A stretch of DNA of 64,000 bases from Stagonosporopsis chrysanthemi. Lineage: Eukaryota > Ascomycota > Dothideomycetes > Pleosporales > Didymellaceae. Below, piece by piece: positions 33,852 to 46,056 of this stretch (its first letter is position 1; each line of letters starts with the position of its first letter). Below the pieces are notes generated by a model. The model did not search any database. It saw nothing but the letters and a program-made list of their open reading frames with translations, and had not been told where the DNA came from. The DNA lies in the NCBI GenBank assembly GCA_022560025.1, contig JAFISE010000004.1:62001-126000 (forward strand), in the 5' to 3' direction. Both the position numbers and the translations under genes were made by a program.

Positions 33852-34542
33852 TGTGAAAGGTCTCGTGGATCGCTTTGGTATGCGGCAACGTGCAACAAGG
33901 ACCAAGGTATTGCAAATACGAGAATTGTGTGATATCATATAGCAGAGCTTACAAAGGGGGTTGATGCCAATTGCAGATGTGAAAACCGATCGCGAAAGCT
34001 CACTTGACTGGAAAGAGCCATGCAAAGTGCTCACGTGACAGTGTATTGTGCAGCGTTCAGTTTTGCCTGCAGCCAAAGACGGTACACCTTCATGCTCTCA
34101 GAACGTGCTACCAGCCTGTGCGCAACTGTGTATATGTTTGTTCTTGCAAGTGAAACGCTCTCCAAGAACTTTGTGGCCTCATCGGACGCTTGGAGCGAAC
34201 ACGCATATGCTGCCAGCACGTGCTGGCTAGTCTCAGTGGCTTTGCATACTCATCGGTGATCTCTAGTGATTGTGATTTTGAACCTTCTCGAATTTTGCGT
34301 CTTGGAGAAGTCCGACAAAGAGTTTCATGTGTAAGATAGCCGAACCGAGTGTTGACGTTCGAGATCGAGCGTGGCAAGCCGATTCGCTTTTCCGGCTCTC
34401 CCCGAGGCTTTTCCAGCGCACTCAGCAAATAGGCTGGAGCTCATTGGCCACGCCGACGCCCGAGGTCCTTCCTTAACAACTTCGATGAACGCAACACACT
34501 GACACCAAGACATCCCGCACTCTCCACTCCACACAACCCACA
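33852..34542. promoter_or_regulatory. Divergent promoter HAD hydrolase / SDH2
   Basis: 691 bp between divergent starts. No specific site recognised; includes probable 5' UTRs. Confidence 0.45.
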
Positions 34543-35577
34543 ATGGCCTGCACACGCACATTTGCTCGTCTGGCTACGAGGCAGACAGGTATGCGCATCC
34601 AACACACCAGCGGCACGTGCCATTGAACTCTGCTGACGACACCGACGTAGCCTTCCGCCCGGCTGTCTTCTCGCGCGGTTTTGCCTCCGTCAACGACACC
34701 ACCGCACGCGAGCCTATCTCCAAGGTCGCCGAGAGCATCGTCCCTGATGCGGCCCGCAAGCCCATCCCCGAGAGCCAGACCTCGACGAAGCAAGAGCCCA
34801 AGCTCAGCCAGGATGCGAAGACAAAGACCTTCCACATTTACCGGTGGAACCCTGACGAGCCGACATCAAAGCCCAAGATGCAGTCGTACACGCTCGACCT
34901 GAACAAGACCGGACCTATGATGTTGGATGCGCTCATTCGCATTAAGAACGAGGTCGACCCTACCCTTACCTTCAGGAGGAGTTGCCGCGAGGGCATTTGC
35001 GGTAGCTGCGCCATGAACATCGACGGTGTCAACACCCTGGCCTGCTTGTGCCGTATCCCCACAGATACAGCCAAGGAGTCTCGCATCTACCCGCTTCCCC
35101 ACATGTACGTTGTCAAGGACCTTGTCCCTGACATGACGCTCTTCTACAAGCAATACCGCTCCGTCAAGCCCTACCTGCAGCGCACTACACCTTCGCCCGA
35201 CGTAAGTATTCTTAATCAGTGCACATAATCGAGCACTCACTAACAGCGTCCAGGGCCGTGAATACCGCCAGACCAAGGAGGACCGCAAGAAGCTCGATGG
35301 TCTTTATGAGTGCATTCTCTGCGCCTGCTGCTCGACATCGTGCCCGTCCTATTGGTGGAACCAAGAGGAGTACCTCGGACCCGCTGTCCTCCTTCAGTCG
35401 TACCGCTGGATCGCCGACTCGCGTGACGAAAAGAAGGCCGAGCGCCAGGACGCCCTCAACAACAGCATGAGCTTGTACCGATGCCACACCATTCTCAACT
35501 GCTCGAGGACATGCCCCAAGGGCCTGAACCCTGCGCTGGCGATTGCTGAGATCAAGAAGAGCATGGCGTTCACTTAA
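34543..35577 (+). CDS. SDH2: Succinate dehydrogenase iron-sulfur subunit, mitochondrial
   Basis: SdhB of respiratory complex II, passing electrons from the FAD subunit to ubiquinone on the matrix side of the inner membrane. Exons 34543-34588, 34651-35201 and 35254-35577 (introns 62 and 52 nt) encode 306 residues. The N-terminus MACTRTFARLATRQT, with Arg/Ala and no acidic residue until past 30, is a mitochondrial presequence. [2Fe-2S] ligands are C127, C132, C135 and C147 (CREGICGSC, LAC). The [4Fe-4S]/[3Fe-4S] ligands lie in CILCACCSTSCP (C219 on) and CHTILNCSRTCP. It is complete. This subunit is the target of SDHI fungicides in fungi; the quinone-site motif around CHTILNC looks wild type. 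Confidence 0.97.
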
Positions 35578-36410
35578 GCGAAATCGTGCAGTAATTGAGA
35601 GTTTGAGAAGGGAGAAGAGAGGAGCGTAGATGAAGACGATTAGCATTTATTGTGTGCACATGTACCGACTCGAGGATCGTGTTTTTAGTTAGGCTTGTAT
35701 TTTTGGAGACATGTACGCGAATTGTTGAACAAGAACCAATACATTTACATTCTACCATTATTGCCGCTTACATACACCGCGTTGCTGATCGCTGACAGTG
35801 GTGTGGATAACCTTGAGCAGACACGCAATACAGGTCATCGTTTTGCTTTGAGATACACAAGTACGTACACCGCGAGCGCAATGTGAGGTCACGAAGTTTC
35901 CACAGTTCCGTTCTAGTTGGTCAAATGCTGAGCTCTCAGATGTAAGACAACTTCCGAATAGCTGCTGACATTCATCGTACATTAGGCCTTTTGCAGCAAG
36001 TCCTGCAGTACTCTCAGTGCCATCCACCTCACACCCATCAGTGCATGTAAAGATGCACGAGATGTGTATTAAGGTACCCGCCATTCACGGTGCCTGCCAG
36101 GTTCCAAACATGCTTGATTCGTATCAAATCTAGCTTTACAGCTATTGGAATGGTCATGGTTACTGCTAGAGCGCCGGTGGGATTCATGATTTAGCCATTA
36201 AGGCATGAATGGGCGGAGTAGGTATAGGAGCCTGGTTCTTGTCCCTCGACGAAACCTATTGCATATGCCGTGCATGGTCTTGCAACGGCTAATCTGACTT
36301 TCGGAAGGTAAGTAGTCCTATCTCAACAGCTAATAGTGTGTGCGGACGCACAAATACCGAATGGATACAGCGTGGTATGTTCCTCTCTATTTGGAAACTA
36401 GGGTATCACT
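35578..36410. other. Intergenic, convergent 3' regions
   Basis: 833 bp between the 3' ends of SDH2 (+) and the CobW-type GTPase (-). Should contain both 3' UTRs; no other structure noted. Confidence 0.45.
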
Positions 36411-37558
36411 CTATATCTTCTTCTCTACCGTCAAGTGCCCTTCTGTGCCGTCTTGTAGTGCAATGAGCCCGCTCGACTCTATCTGTTTCTTCCATTTATC
36501 CGACTCATATCGTGCAGTGACCACGGTTAGTCGAAGCACCGCGTCCACATCTCCAGCAGAAGATGCGGCTTCAGGGACTTCCGTGAATGTCCACCGCCCG
36601 AAAGCCCAATTAAGAATGTATCGGCCCCTCCCTTTCGCTGTTGTGGGTGTCGCGATGTCCTTGTCTGAAGACTCTGGGGGGGTTGATGCGTATAGCACGC
36701 CTTTGATGCGATAGACTTCGTCTTTCGTAGGATTGTTGAGCAGCTTTGCGAGTTTGTCTGTGTCGACGTTACCGTTGGGGTCATCACTGGCAAGTGTGAT
36801 GCTCAAGACTTCCACCTCGCTCGAATGGTTGTGGTCGTGCTCAGGGGTGTGGCCGTTCTCGCTGGGTTGTTCTACAGCCTTTGCCAGCTTAGCGTCTAGT
36901 CCGAATATGACGTTCTTATCGACCCAGCCTTTGCTGCTCTTCTGCCTTGGGATCGGAGGTTCGACCTCCAGATCCAAGATTCTGTCTTCGACGTCCTCAA
37001 GTCGTCGCTCGTCTACCAGCTCCCACTTGTTCAGAACAATCAGGTCTGTGTATCTTGCTTGGATCTTCGCTGTGTAACTTGTGTCCTCGTAGCCCTTCCA
37101 GTTCTCGACGTCAATGACGCTCATTACACCGTCGAGTACGTATTTGCCCGTTTCTCGCGACAGTCGGTTGACCTCCATAGCCAGTGTAGCAGGGAAAGCT
37201 GACCCGGAGGTTTCAACGACGATGCGGTCGGGTTGGACATCGTTCGAGAGCTGCTCGAGAGCATCGGAAAGTTGGCCTACGAGATTGCAACAGATGCAGC
37301 CATTGAGAAGCTCTTGTACGCCAGAGATTGCCTGAGAAGAGGCAAGTTGCGAGTCGACAGCGACGTCGCCGTACTCATTCTTGAGAAGGGCGAGCTTGTA
37401 GCCTTTAGGGAGTTGCTGTATAAGGTTCAATATCAAAGCTGTGATACGTTAGCCTTGACATCAAAAATTGAAGGTGTACCAACATTTGTTGAGGATTTCA
37501 GAAACTTACTGGTCTTTCCTGACCCCAAGAAGCCAGTGACAATCGTAACGGGTATCAT
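36411..37558 (-). CDS. CobW/COG0523 GTPase (ZNG1-like metal chaperone)
   Basis: P-loop GTPase of the CobW family; eukaryotic members (ZNG1 type) deliver zinc to methionine aminopeptidase. Exons 37558-37510 and 37438-36411 (71-nt intron splitting the P-loop Thr codon) give 358 residues. GFLGSGKTT (residues 9-17) is the Walker A, GCICC (63-67) the metal-binding CXCC, NKWE near 150 the guanine-recognition equivalent, and the His-rich HTPEHDHNHSS a metal-binding linker. The CobW C-terminal domain follows, with RYILNWAFGRWTFTEV. It is cytosolic. It is divergent from the small Gly/Gln-rich gene. The zinc client is inferred from the family. Confidence 0.9.
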
Positions 37559-37955
37559 GACGCCAAACCAAGATTGTAGGCAGCAGTGCGTTAGTGAGTT
37601 TTATATCACCTCTTTTGTTGATCAATCGGAGGTACCGAAGTGATCTGGCACGCGTCAGGTCGCGACTGCATTTTCCAATCTAATGCGGGGTCGCCTGAAG
37701 AGCGGCGTGGCAGGGGTCCAGCCGCCATGACGTAGCGCCTTCCTCGGTGCTCTGCTTGCACGTCAGGTACACATTATCGCGCAGCGCATCATCTGCACTA
37801 CTGCAACCAAGACCCTCTAGATCCTGTTTGCTGCCCTACACAGCCTACCAAGCTTAAACTCTGCAACAGCTTATAAAACACGCGCCTCCCTAGGTTGATT
37901 CCCTTACACTGCTACTCCCCTCCTAAAACAATCAACAAACATACACTCAATAGCA
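37559..37955. promoter_or_regulatory. Divergent promoter CobW-type / small Gly-rich protein
   Basis: 397 bp with a TATA-like element (tataaaac near 37870) and CT-rich sequence just before the 37956 start. Candidate core promoter of the plus-strand gene. Confidence 0.5.
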
Positions 37956-38412
37956 ATGGATTTCGTCAACAAGCTCACCGGCGGTAACGGCCAGGGCCAG
38001 GGTCAGGCCTCGACCGAGCAGTCCCAGTCGACTTCATCTGCCGGCCAGCAACAGGGCAGCGGCGGTTTCCTCGGCGGTATTGGTGACAAGCTCAACTCAG
38101 CCGCTGGCGGTGGTCGTGAGAGTGAGAAGAACGAGGACTACGTCGACAAGGGTAAGATTCTCACATGACCGGGTGCTACCGCCTCTCAGACACTCACGCA
38201 TTGCAGGCGTCGATTTCGTGCAGGAGAAGTTCCTTGGACAAGGCGCCCAAGATAACGAGGTATGTTGTCACTTCGAACCAATAAACATTGTGCAGGTGCT
38301 AATGAGCCTACAGTCTGCTCTTGAGCAAGCCAAGGACGAGCAAATCTCCGACTTCATTCGTGGCCAGTACAAGACCACCACAGGTTCTGACATCCCGATC
38401 AAGGACAAATAG
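37956..38412 (+). CDS. Small conserved Gly/Gln-rich protein
   Basis: Exons 37956-38151, 38207-38259 and 38314-38412 (introns 55 and 54 nt) encode 115 residues. MDFVNKLTGG is followed by a Gly/Gln/Ser-rich stretch (residues 10-50), then GDKLNSAAGGG, and a helical C-terminus DYVDKGVDFVQEKFLGQGAQDNESALEQAKDEQISDFIRGQY. I know similar fungal proteins by pattern, without assigned function; several are stress- or stationary-phase associated, but that is recollection rather than evidence here. No signal peptide or membrane helix. Confidence 0.85.
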
Positions 38413-38616
38413 ATCAGCCTTGGTTGATTATTGGTCTCGTTGATATGGAGCCAATACTACATGAAGCAGCCTTCATGGTTATGAAGTTACGTTAATAATA
38501 TTCATTAATGGACAACGCACATTGTTGGTTTATCCATCGTGCCAATCGTGCTCTTTGTAATCATTGCATGGCGAGTGTCGTCAACTCCGTTTCACCTCTG
38601 GTATAATGTGCCCTCC

Positions 38617-39354
38617 TCAGCCTTCTTGTTCTAAGGTCTCAATGCAATGCTTCAGCAATGTCATCATTCTGTTCTGTATGCTCCGGCCGGCAGGTGTGTC
38701 TGCATGCTTTCCAGCGCCCCAACCAAACGGCAGGACGAGTCTTCGGTACCCCCTTTTGTCCACAACTGCTAGCGCATCCAGAGGAAGCTTTCCTCCTCCA
38801 AGAGGATGAAGTAGCCCTAAGCGGACGAAGTGGTTGTTTGGTGGATCGACCGCCGATATTAAGGGTAGCGAGAACGGTGCAGTCTTAGAAGGCTTATGTG
38901 TAGACGGGTCGTGGCAGAGAACAAGGGCTTGTAGCGAGGGCGCAATGGCGTAAAGTTCGTCTAAATGAGAACTGCAGCTGTCAGTCTCGCGTTCGACGCT
39001 GTGTCTTTGCGATACGTACCAGAGCAGGTCGTAATGCAGCTGCAGATTGCCTTGCACACACAGCACTATGGTAGATTCCCCCTTCCGGTACTTCTGCCAA
39101 TTATCATGCGGCGCAATTCCGCTACCCGGTGGTGCAGCAAGTGTCGTGCTCGACAAAATAGCATTCATATCGACAGTCCAAGCCTCTTTTGGGTCGACGA
39201 TGTCCAGCTCGTCGAGTTCACATTGAGTCTTCGATCTCTTCAGCGTGTCGCTGAGCGAAGACAGTGCCGGAGAAGATTGGCGCAGCAGCTGTACTTCATC
39301 ATCGTCCGAGTCTGGCGCCAGACGCGATCGTTTGCGACTGAGTTGTGCACTCAT
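38617..39354 (-). CDS. Unknown conserved-looking protein
   Basis: Open frame of 245 residues from ATG 39354 (MSAQLSRKRSRLAPDSDDDE, with a nuclear-localisation-like KRSR). The C-terminal half is ordered-looking: LDELYAIAPSLQALVLCHDP, FSLPLISAVDPPNNHFVRLG, LDALAVVDKRGYRRLVLPFGW. The last block recalls thioredoxin-like (AhpC/TSA) ends, but no redox Cys pair is convincing, so I do not assign that. A 42-nt in-frame stretch within the coding region has a GTACGT donor and a gactgacag acceptor, so it may be a spliced intron. It is divergent from ATG5. Confidence 0.6.
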   Translation of the reverse strand: MSAQLSRKRSRLAPDSDDDEVQLLRQSSPALSSLSDTLKRSKTQCELDELDIVDPKEAWTVDMNAILSSTTLAAPPGSGIAPHDNWQKYRKGESTIVLCVQGNLQLHYDLLWYVSQRHSVERETDSCSSHLDELYAIAPSLQALVLCHDPSTHKPSKTAPFSLPLISAVDPPNNHFVRLGLLHPLGGGKLPLDALAVVDKRGYRRLVLPFGWGAGKHADTPAGRSIQNRMMTLLKHCIETLEQEG

Positions 39355-39658
39355 GGCGCAAGGTAGAGGGAAGAGGAGGAGATCGACCATTTGTGTGCGC
39401 ACATTGCCATCGATCGTTTTGCAATTCAGTTAGGAAGGAGCGGTAAATCTGCAAGTCATCACATGGCGACTCTGTTGCCCGTTGCGTGTCGGTAGAGACG
39501 CGCGAGGAAGGAAGGCGTGCTTACGAGGTCGCTTTTGCGTCCTTCGCGGTTGGGTGCAACCGAGGCTCGTAGCTTGCATGCCCGCGCTACCCGGAACGCC
39601 TACCTCACAACCTATCTAGCCACCTAAAGCGAACCGCATCCGTCCTGCGTTGTTGTTG
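39355..39658. promoter_or_regulatory. Divergent promoter unknown protein / ATG5
   Basis: 304 bp between divergent starts; no specific site recognised. Confidence 0.45.
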
Positions 39659-40698
39659 ATGTCTTCAAGGGACGTCACGAGTAGGCTGCGAGAGAGCGTT
39701 TGGAATGGAAGCATACCTCTAGAGGTGCGGCTGCACAATGGAGATTGCAGGACTTACGATGAATCAGATCCGTACATGGTAAGAGCATGTTCTTGGGGTC
39801 GTATGGAGGTCTAACGAGGTTTTGCAGATCCAGTTTCCTAGGCTCTCATATCTTGGTCTACTTATTCAGAGACTCCATGCCTTCTTCTCACCCAATCTGA
39901 TATACCCCGAAGCCTCTTCAGCAGATTTATGGCTCTCGTATGAGGGTGTACCACTAAAGTGGCACTACCCTCTTGGACTGCTGTACGATCTTTACTCTGG
40001 AGCGGAGCCATCTTACGCATCAGACCCATCGTCGCCAACCCAGAGGACCGAGATCTCAGAAAGTCGAGGCCTGCCATGGAAGCTTACTGTCCACTTCTCA
40101 GACTACCCTACAGAGCAGCTCGTCCGACTTGATGCTGAGAATGGAGTTATGCACGATATTTTCAGGAACAGTGTTAAAGAAGCCGACTATCTCAGGACCG
40201 GGACCGGGAAAACAGTGATGTTTTTGAGCGAGAAGGACAGTACGCAGCTCTGGGATGCGGTCAAGCAGCATGATTTCTCGCTCTACAATCCTATCAATCA
40301 GAAGCTACTGAATCCGCAAGGTGCTGCATTACGACACCTACCAGTGCGGATATACCTCCCTCATGCTGCGGGTAGCAATGAGCAAAAGACAACAAGTCCC
40401 GGCAGTCTGAGAGTCGTACAAAGCCTGGTGACACCGAATCTCTCTTCTAGTGAGTGCGAAATGCGGTAGGTAGGTGAGAAGCCGTGAAGCTGACAATGAA
40501 TCAGGACAACCGCAAACGGTCGGTACAGCGTTGAACCAGATCCTTCCTACTCTGTTTCCTAGCAGACGCAGTCCACTGCTAGCACAAGCAGTTCTGCATG
40601 GGGCAGTCCTGCCCCTGGGCACTAATGTCGAAGACCTAGTGCGCGCATCTGCGTACATGGATGGCTGGCTCCATATTTCCGTGGTGATGCTCTCATAA
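39659..40698 (+). CDS. ATG5: Autophagy protein Atg5
   Basis: Atg5 is conjugated to Atg12 and, with Atg16, forms the E3-like complex that lipidates Atg8 on the growing phagophore. Exons 39659-39778, 39828-40449 and 40505-40698 (introns 49 and 55 nt) give 311 residues. The N-terminus VWNGSIPLEVRL starts the UblA domain, SYLGLLIQRLHAFF and PLKWHYPLGLLYDLY follow, K157 in SVKEADYLR is the likely Atg12 acceptor, and VRIYLP then AVLHGAVLPLGTNVEDLVRASAYMDGWLHI end the UblB domain. No feature is missing. Confidence 0.95.
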
Positions 40699-42432
40699 GC
40701 TACATAGAGCTGAGAATGCGAATCCCGTGATTCCACGTTAGCGTCATACATTGCGCAAAGACTGTAGCTTACTATACTCGATGCAAGGTTTAGGGGTCAA
40801 CGCATGCCTTGGGAAGGGATTGCGATTATGCTAAGATCTCCAGGCAGATATGTGGGTCCGTGCTAACAACGACATCGAGCATGGATTCTTTGTGGTAAGG
40901 AAGAGCGGTCGGAGACGGCGCGACGATGCTCAATTAGGACACTGGTTTGTTGTGTCGTCCAATCAGATGACCGAGCACAGATTCAGCCACCAGAAATAAG
41001 CGGGCACCCTTTCGGACAGACCGCTCATCGACATTGCCATCTCTTCCACCCTCCTGCTCGCCGTTGTGCCGTGACGACACAGGCCATTCTAATCCTTCAC
41101 CGGGAATTAGCAGCCACCTTCCGCTCTTGCACCGCTGTAACAATTTGCGCTTTGGCTAAGAGCCACGTTATCGCATTCCCTACCTGCTTGGCACAGCCTG
41201 CGCTCACATCGTCTCTAATGACGCACGAAGTCATTGTAATGGTCGTTCAGATATGGACAAACATACAACAACCTTCACGTGGTGTTGAAAGGGTTGAATG
41301 AGTGTCTTCATGTGAACATTGTCATTGGTCATCAGGCAAGATTAGTGTAGGCAATTACCTCGAGGCAATCCTAACCGGAGGCTGAAGCGTGGTTTTCCAC
41401 TGTTCTGGGGTGAAAACTGAACAGTGTCCCAGGCTTGCGCTAACTAGAAGGATGACTGACGTTAGGACGTGCTTCAGCCCTGCGATAAGGCTACGTCCGG
41501 CCTTACCGATGAGCATGCCAGTCCCATGGTAGCTACCCCTGCGTAGGCTTCCTCGGGAACCCTCAACCTTACTCACTGGGAGCTGCATGACGTTATCTCG
41601 AGACCAATTAGACTATGGTCGTGGAGATGTGACTTATGTTTCACAGTGACTGAGCGCCCGTGACCTGCAGGGCTGCGGAGGCTTCATCTAAAATCGTCAC
41701 TTGCCGGTCAGCACCAAGATTTCACAGGGCATGATAGGTGCGGCTCGTACTCCACGTTACGGGAAGACCGACTGTACAAGCCTTCCTACGCTACTGCGTT
41801 CCTTCGAGCCGATTCTTGGGAATAGCAGAGCAAGAGGCTGAAGGCCATGTGTTGGAGCCTAAGATGACCCTCTTGCCATAGTCCTTTCACGGGCTAGTTC
41901 CTCGGCGTGTCCTTGAGATGGAGACCAATAATCTGTCTCGCTGCTGTGTCTCCGTGGAATGCTAAGGCTTAAGTCAGGACATCGACCCAAATCCTATCTA
42001 AGCTCCGACACCACTCTCTCGTTCTTCTTGAATGGCCGGGGTTCGAATGTTTCTGAGTATGCATATACTTCCGTCCTTTGGTTGTTACCTTTTACCCCTC
42101 TCAGGCCATACATGCGTGTCCATTTTCGACTCCCCGATAGCTCCGAGCGTCACCTTCGTTCTCAAAGGAATCTTCAGCAGACTACGACGTGCGGCAGGAT
42201 AGCTTTCTTATATCAGGTTAACACTGACCAGCACTGTCCAAGGTGTCATACCTGCCACCAAGCTATGAGGCTAAGCGCGGTGTCCCACTTTGATCCCCAG
42301 ATTGATCTAGCCACGCATCGAATATTGGACACGGCGTAAGATTGGTTGTTCTACCTGCTGGACAGGATCTCTTCTTGTTGATCTGGACTAGCGTGCTACG
42401 TGCAAGTTTAGCGCGGATAGACTCTTTGCAGC
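40699..42432. other. Gene-poor island, left part
   Basis: About 1.7 kb with only short frames. No transposase, long terminal repeat or inverted repeat was found by eye. A decayed gene could be hidden here. Confidence 0.4.
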
Positions 42433-42894
42433 ATGTCCTGCGGAAGATCTGTGGACGGAGAGCAAGCACAATCTCCAGGAAGTGGACATTGGGTCTCCAG
42501 CACATCGTTAGACACGCGAGTATCTGAATGGTCGGACGTGGCAGATCCTGCAGAACGGCGGAAAATCCAGAACAAGTTGGCCCAGCAGAGATTCAGTAAG
42601 TATCTACTCGCCAAGTATTGACTGACAACAAACTGACACTGAATAGGAGCGAAGGCTAAAGCGCAGCGAGACGAAACGGAACGCGAGGCAGAAAATCTTC
42701 GGCAAGCAGGGCTTTCGTACAGGCCTCTAGACGTAACTCAACTCGACGACCATCATACGCTATCAGGGCTTCCATGGGGAGGATTTTCTTTCAAACATAT
42801 CATCGCGACAGGGCAAGATAAGGAACAAAGCTCACAACAAAGCTCACGGGATAATTCTGTCTATTTCATGCGAGCTGGTGGGAGCAGCAGGTGA
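42433..42894 (+). CDS. Short bZIP-like protein
   Basis: Exons 42433-42595 and 42647-42894 (51-nt intron with a CTGAC branch) encode 136 residues. The basic region is ERRKIQNKLAQQRFRAKAKAQR, matching the AP-1/bZIP signature N-x7-R. No heptad leucine zipper follows; the sequence soon runs into LRQAGLSYRPLDVTQLDD and a Ser/Gln-rich tail, SGLPWGGFSFKHIIATG. So dimerisation by a standard zipper is doubtful. It could be a minimal DNA-binding regulator or a degraded copy. Its isolation in a gene-poor 3.9-kb interval suggests accessory status. The start could be an in-frame ATG elsewhere; none is better. Confidence 0.75.
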
Positions 42895-44615
42895 GGGGCC
42901 CAGTGTGAGTGTGTGATTTCCTTCGGTGTGCGTTTGACTTACATGCCCTCAGACTTGGACTGCGCCTTACCGAACGTTTCGCTCGGACTCCTGCAATGTG
43001 GGGATTCTCCGGAAGGCCCCCTCTGAGCTTTGCTAAGCGCAACCACCCCTAAGACGAGCTGTACTCGGTTACATTCGCAATATGTCTTCATACGAAAAGG
43101 TTGCATTTCATGTTTACTACAAGCACCCGATTGTTGCAGCCGAGGACTTGGCCATGTGCTGCACAAGTGGCATAGCCGCAGAGCTGTGGCAGTCCGTTTG
43201 GATGGATCGGGCTTGATGCCCGTTCGTTTTTGTGCCTCCTTCGTTTCGGCGGCTACATCTTTTCTCTTAGTGGTCAGCATCAAGTACTTGTCGATCGACT
43301 TAAACAAAGCTGCCCTGAATAAATCCAAAGCACCGGTCTGGCAGTCCCAAGTTCCTGGATACCTTTTTCTTACTGCACATGTGAGAAGGTGGCCTGCTTT
43401 GCCGCGGTGTGTTGCTGCATGTTGTGATAGCAAGAGCGCCGTGCAAAGCGTCGATTTAGACGCACCGGCAGGCTAAGCAGTGCACCATTTGTCAGTCAAG
43501 CGACCTGGACTCGACCGCATGCTATGCTTCCCTTACGAGGTTTGTGCCGCCTAAGCCCCATGACTGGGCTGACGAGCGGGAAATGAATGCTTATGGTGGT
43601 CGCCAGCGAATGGCCCAAGGCACTCTCTGATGGCGGTGTTCCTCAATGCCACAGAACACGCTTCCCGAAGCTGTCAAAAGCCTGTGCGAAGTGCCCATCA
43701 ATTTAGCTAATCAGCCTCGCGACTTTTGGTAGAAAGCGGTCGGGCGTAGAATGACTGGCTGGTGCAGGGCTCACGGAAACTTTGGATTCTGGCAGCCTTA
43801 GAAGGCTGAACGGTCCGCACTTCTGCTAACCCTCGACATCGCCAATCTTAGCACCAGACCCGTGTCTTTGCAATACAGCAGCCGCAGTTGTACATGGCCC
43901 CGAGGTCCATCAAGCATGTACAGGCGGCGCCTACGCGCCTCTGTCCCAAGATGCGTGCGATCGATTACGAGCTTGGATGCGGCTGCAGTGACGTGACATG
44001 CCTGCATTGCAGACAGAGCACACAAACAGTCCCCGCAATGGCTGGACAGAGCATATTAGCGGCATATCCTTGACAAGGGTGTGGCGGTAAACGGCTATAA
44101 TTGCCTTTAAGTGGAAGCATAGTGAAGAAAATTAGCCGCTAATAGCACCAGATGTGGAAAATATGGTTAGAAGGTTTCGTGCTGTCATCGCTGATTGGTG
44201 GACAATGAGAGCAAATTAGTAGTAGACTTCCATCCTCATCACAACAAGTGTGACAGGAACACGATGGTGCTGACAGCTAGATTGACGCACTTCAGGAACA
44301 GGAGATATCCGACACTACAGCTATTGGCCCTTCAGAGCCTTTTGTCTGTTTGCATCTAGTCATGCAGCCCTGCGGCGTCCCGAAGTCCCATAATGTCTCA
44401 CGCTTTTGGTCTGAACAGCCACAACCGAGCCATACGACTCTAAGCTCGACGGCACGGAAGGCCAACTCCTTAAGCGCCCACGAAAAGATGGACAACATTT
44501 ACGCATTGTTCGGAGATTTAGTTAGTTTCGGGGCGCAGAGCACGCGAGGTTCACCGATATATATCTTCTCGACGTTCTTGGAGCAAGATACAGCATTCCA
44601 GCTTGTTCAGTCTTC
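42895..44615. other. Gene-poor island, right part
   Basis: About 1.7 kb. Short frames on both strands (for example 42939-43476) have no family motif. No RNA gene or repeat recognised. Confidence 0.4.
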
Positions 44616-46056
44616 ATGTCAGCAGAGCAATTCTCACAGCTTTCTCTCGAGGAGACCATGGTGACTACTCGAGCTGGAGCAGCCAGGGCATCAAGGAAAG
44701 GAGCTCCTCAGCATCTTGACCAAGACTCCCCCCTACCATCCGTCGAACCGGTCTCACCAGTATCCCCAACTCCTTCTCTTGTTATCTCCACAAACAACCT
44801 GAGCTACAATGTCTCCATATTTGATGCAAACCAGCGTCGAAGGGCAAAGCGAGGACTTCAAGACAGCGCGATTCGGATGAAGTATTGTACTACCATCCTT
44901 GATGATGAGGACCCGGAAATCCAGAGTCAATACTTCTACATTAATGACGATGTGGAAGTCGCGATGGGAGGAAAGCTACCCCGGCCTCGTTGCTCCTGTG
45001 GCGCCAATGAGAACGGTGCTGCCTGTAAGGTCTGTCTAGTCGCGTATTGCATCTTCAAACACATGTCTAATGGTCTTTTAGCATATATACTGGATTGGTG
45101 ATCATGTTGTCTCCACCGTGCCAGATGCAGTCAAAGATCAGCCATTGCAGCTTTCTACGGACGGATCTACCTTCCAACATATCAGACCTGCCGACATCCT
45201 TCTGGAGAGAGGCCTGCAGGGCGTTGCGGGTGATCTTGACTGGGTCTACGAAGACGAGGACGTGTTCGAAGACGAAGACGATATTAAAGAGACGGTTATC
45301 AGCATGCTCTCTGTGTTTGAACCCCAAGAAGCACTGCCGGGAGAACTCAAATGTCCGGAATCGCCCCTCACGTCTGAACGCTCGAAAAAGTATCAGAAGC
45401 TCGCGGAATTGTTCACCGAGTATGCAGCCCGAGATCCGGGACTGTTCCTGCAAATGCGCGACATAATTGACCCCAGCTTCCAAGGCCGTGTCTTCTTTGA
45501 TAAGATTGACAACCGCATCACTCAAGTATTCAACTCTATGGACGAGTACATTGAATATGGACCTGCAGATGTTTCTGTAGATGCGCAGCGTTTTGATCTT
45601 CATACCACTGCGAAGAAGCTCACAGGTCTTGTAACGGCTATCCACAACTTCGTCGAACAACAGGACGACGATGACTCTGACTTCAAAGAGATCGTCATTC
45701 GCGCGGCAGCAGCACTAGTGCGCATTCTTGACCTTGTCACAGATCGTAATGTTGACGCTTACGAAAACATCACATGGAGCATGCGACCTGGAAGCCCCAG
45801 TGACAACAACTTGTACTATATCCTCATCGGCAAGCCAGCAACAAGCACCTTGTTTGTGCTCAACGCACTCCATTCTCTGCCTCACGAGGATGTGATCCGC
45901 AGCCACTGGGCAACTCTGCAAAGCATCGAATCAAAGCTCGTCCAACACGATGCGCCTGCCAGTTATATGAATGCCTTTCACCAAGTTGTCCACGACAGCC
46001 GCAAGAGGGCGGCCTCCGAGACCCGTGGAGGTCAGGTCAAGAGGACAGCTTCCTAG
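44616..46056 (+). CDS. SWIM-type zinc-finger protein
   Basis: Exons 44616-45029 and 45082-46056 (52-nt intron) encode 462 residues; ATG 44658 is an alternative start. Splicing joins CSCGANENGAACK to HIYWIGDHV, so the CxC-xn-CxH SWIM zinc ligand set (Cys, Cys, Cys, His) is completed only after intron removal. The rest is acidic and helical, with EDEDVFEDEDDIKE and a helical C-terminus. SWIM motifs occur in DNA- and protein-binding contexts; no helicase, transposase or ubiquitin motif is seen here. The family is widespread as 'SWIM-type domain' proteins in fungi. Function is unknown. Confidence 0.82.

Noticed and set aside
42030..42060. Possible tRNA T loop (GGGTTCGAATG)
   Set aside because: The flanking bases do not form a T stem and no A box or anticodon arm is in place.
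40699..44615. Possible transposon remnant around the bZIP gene
   Set aside because: No transposase-like frame, terminal repeats or target duplications seen by eye.
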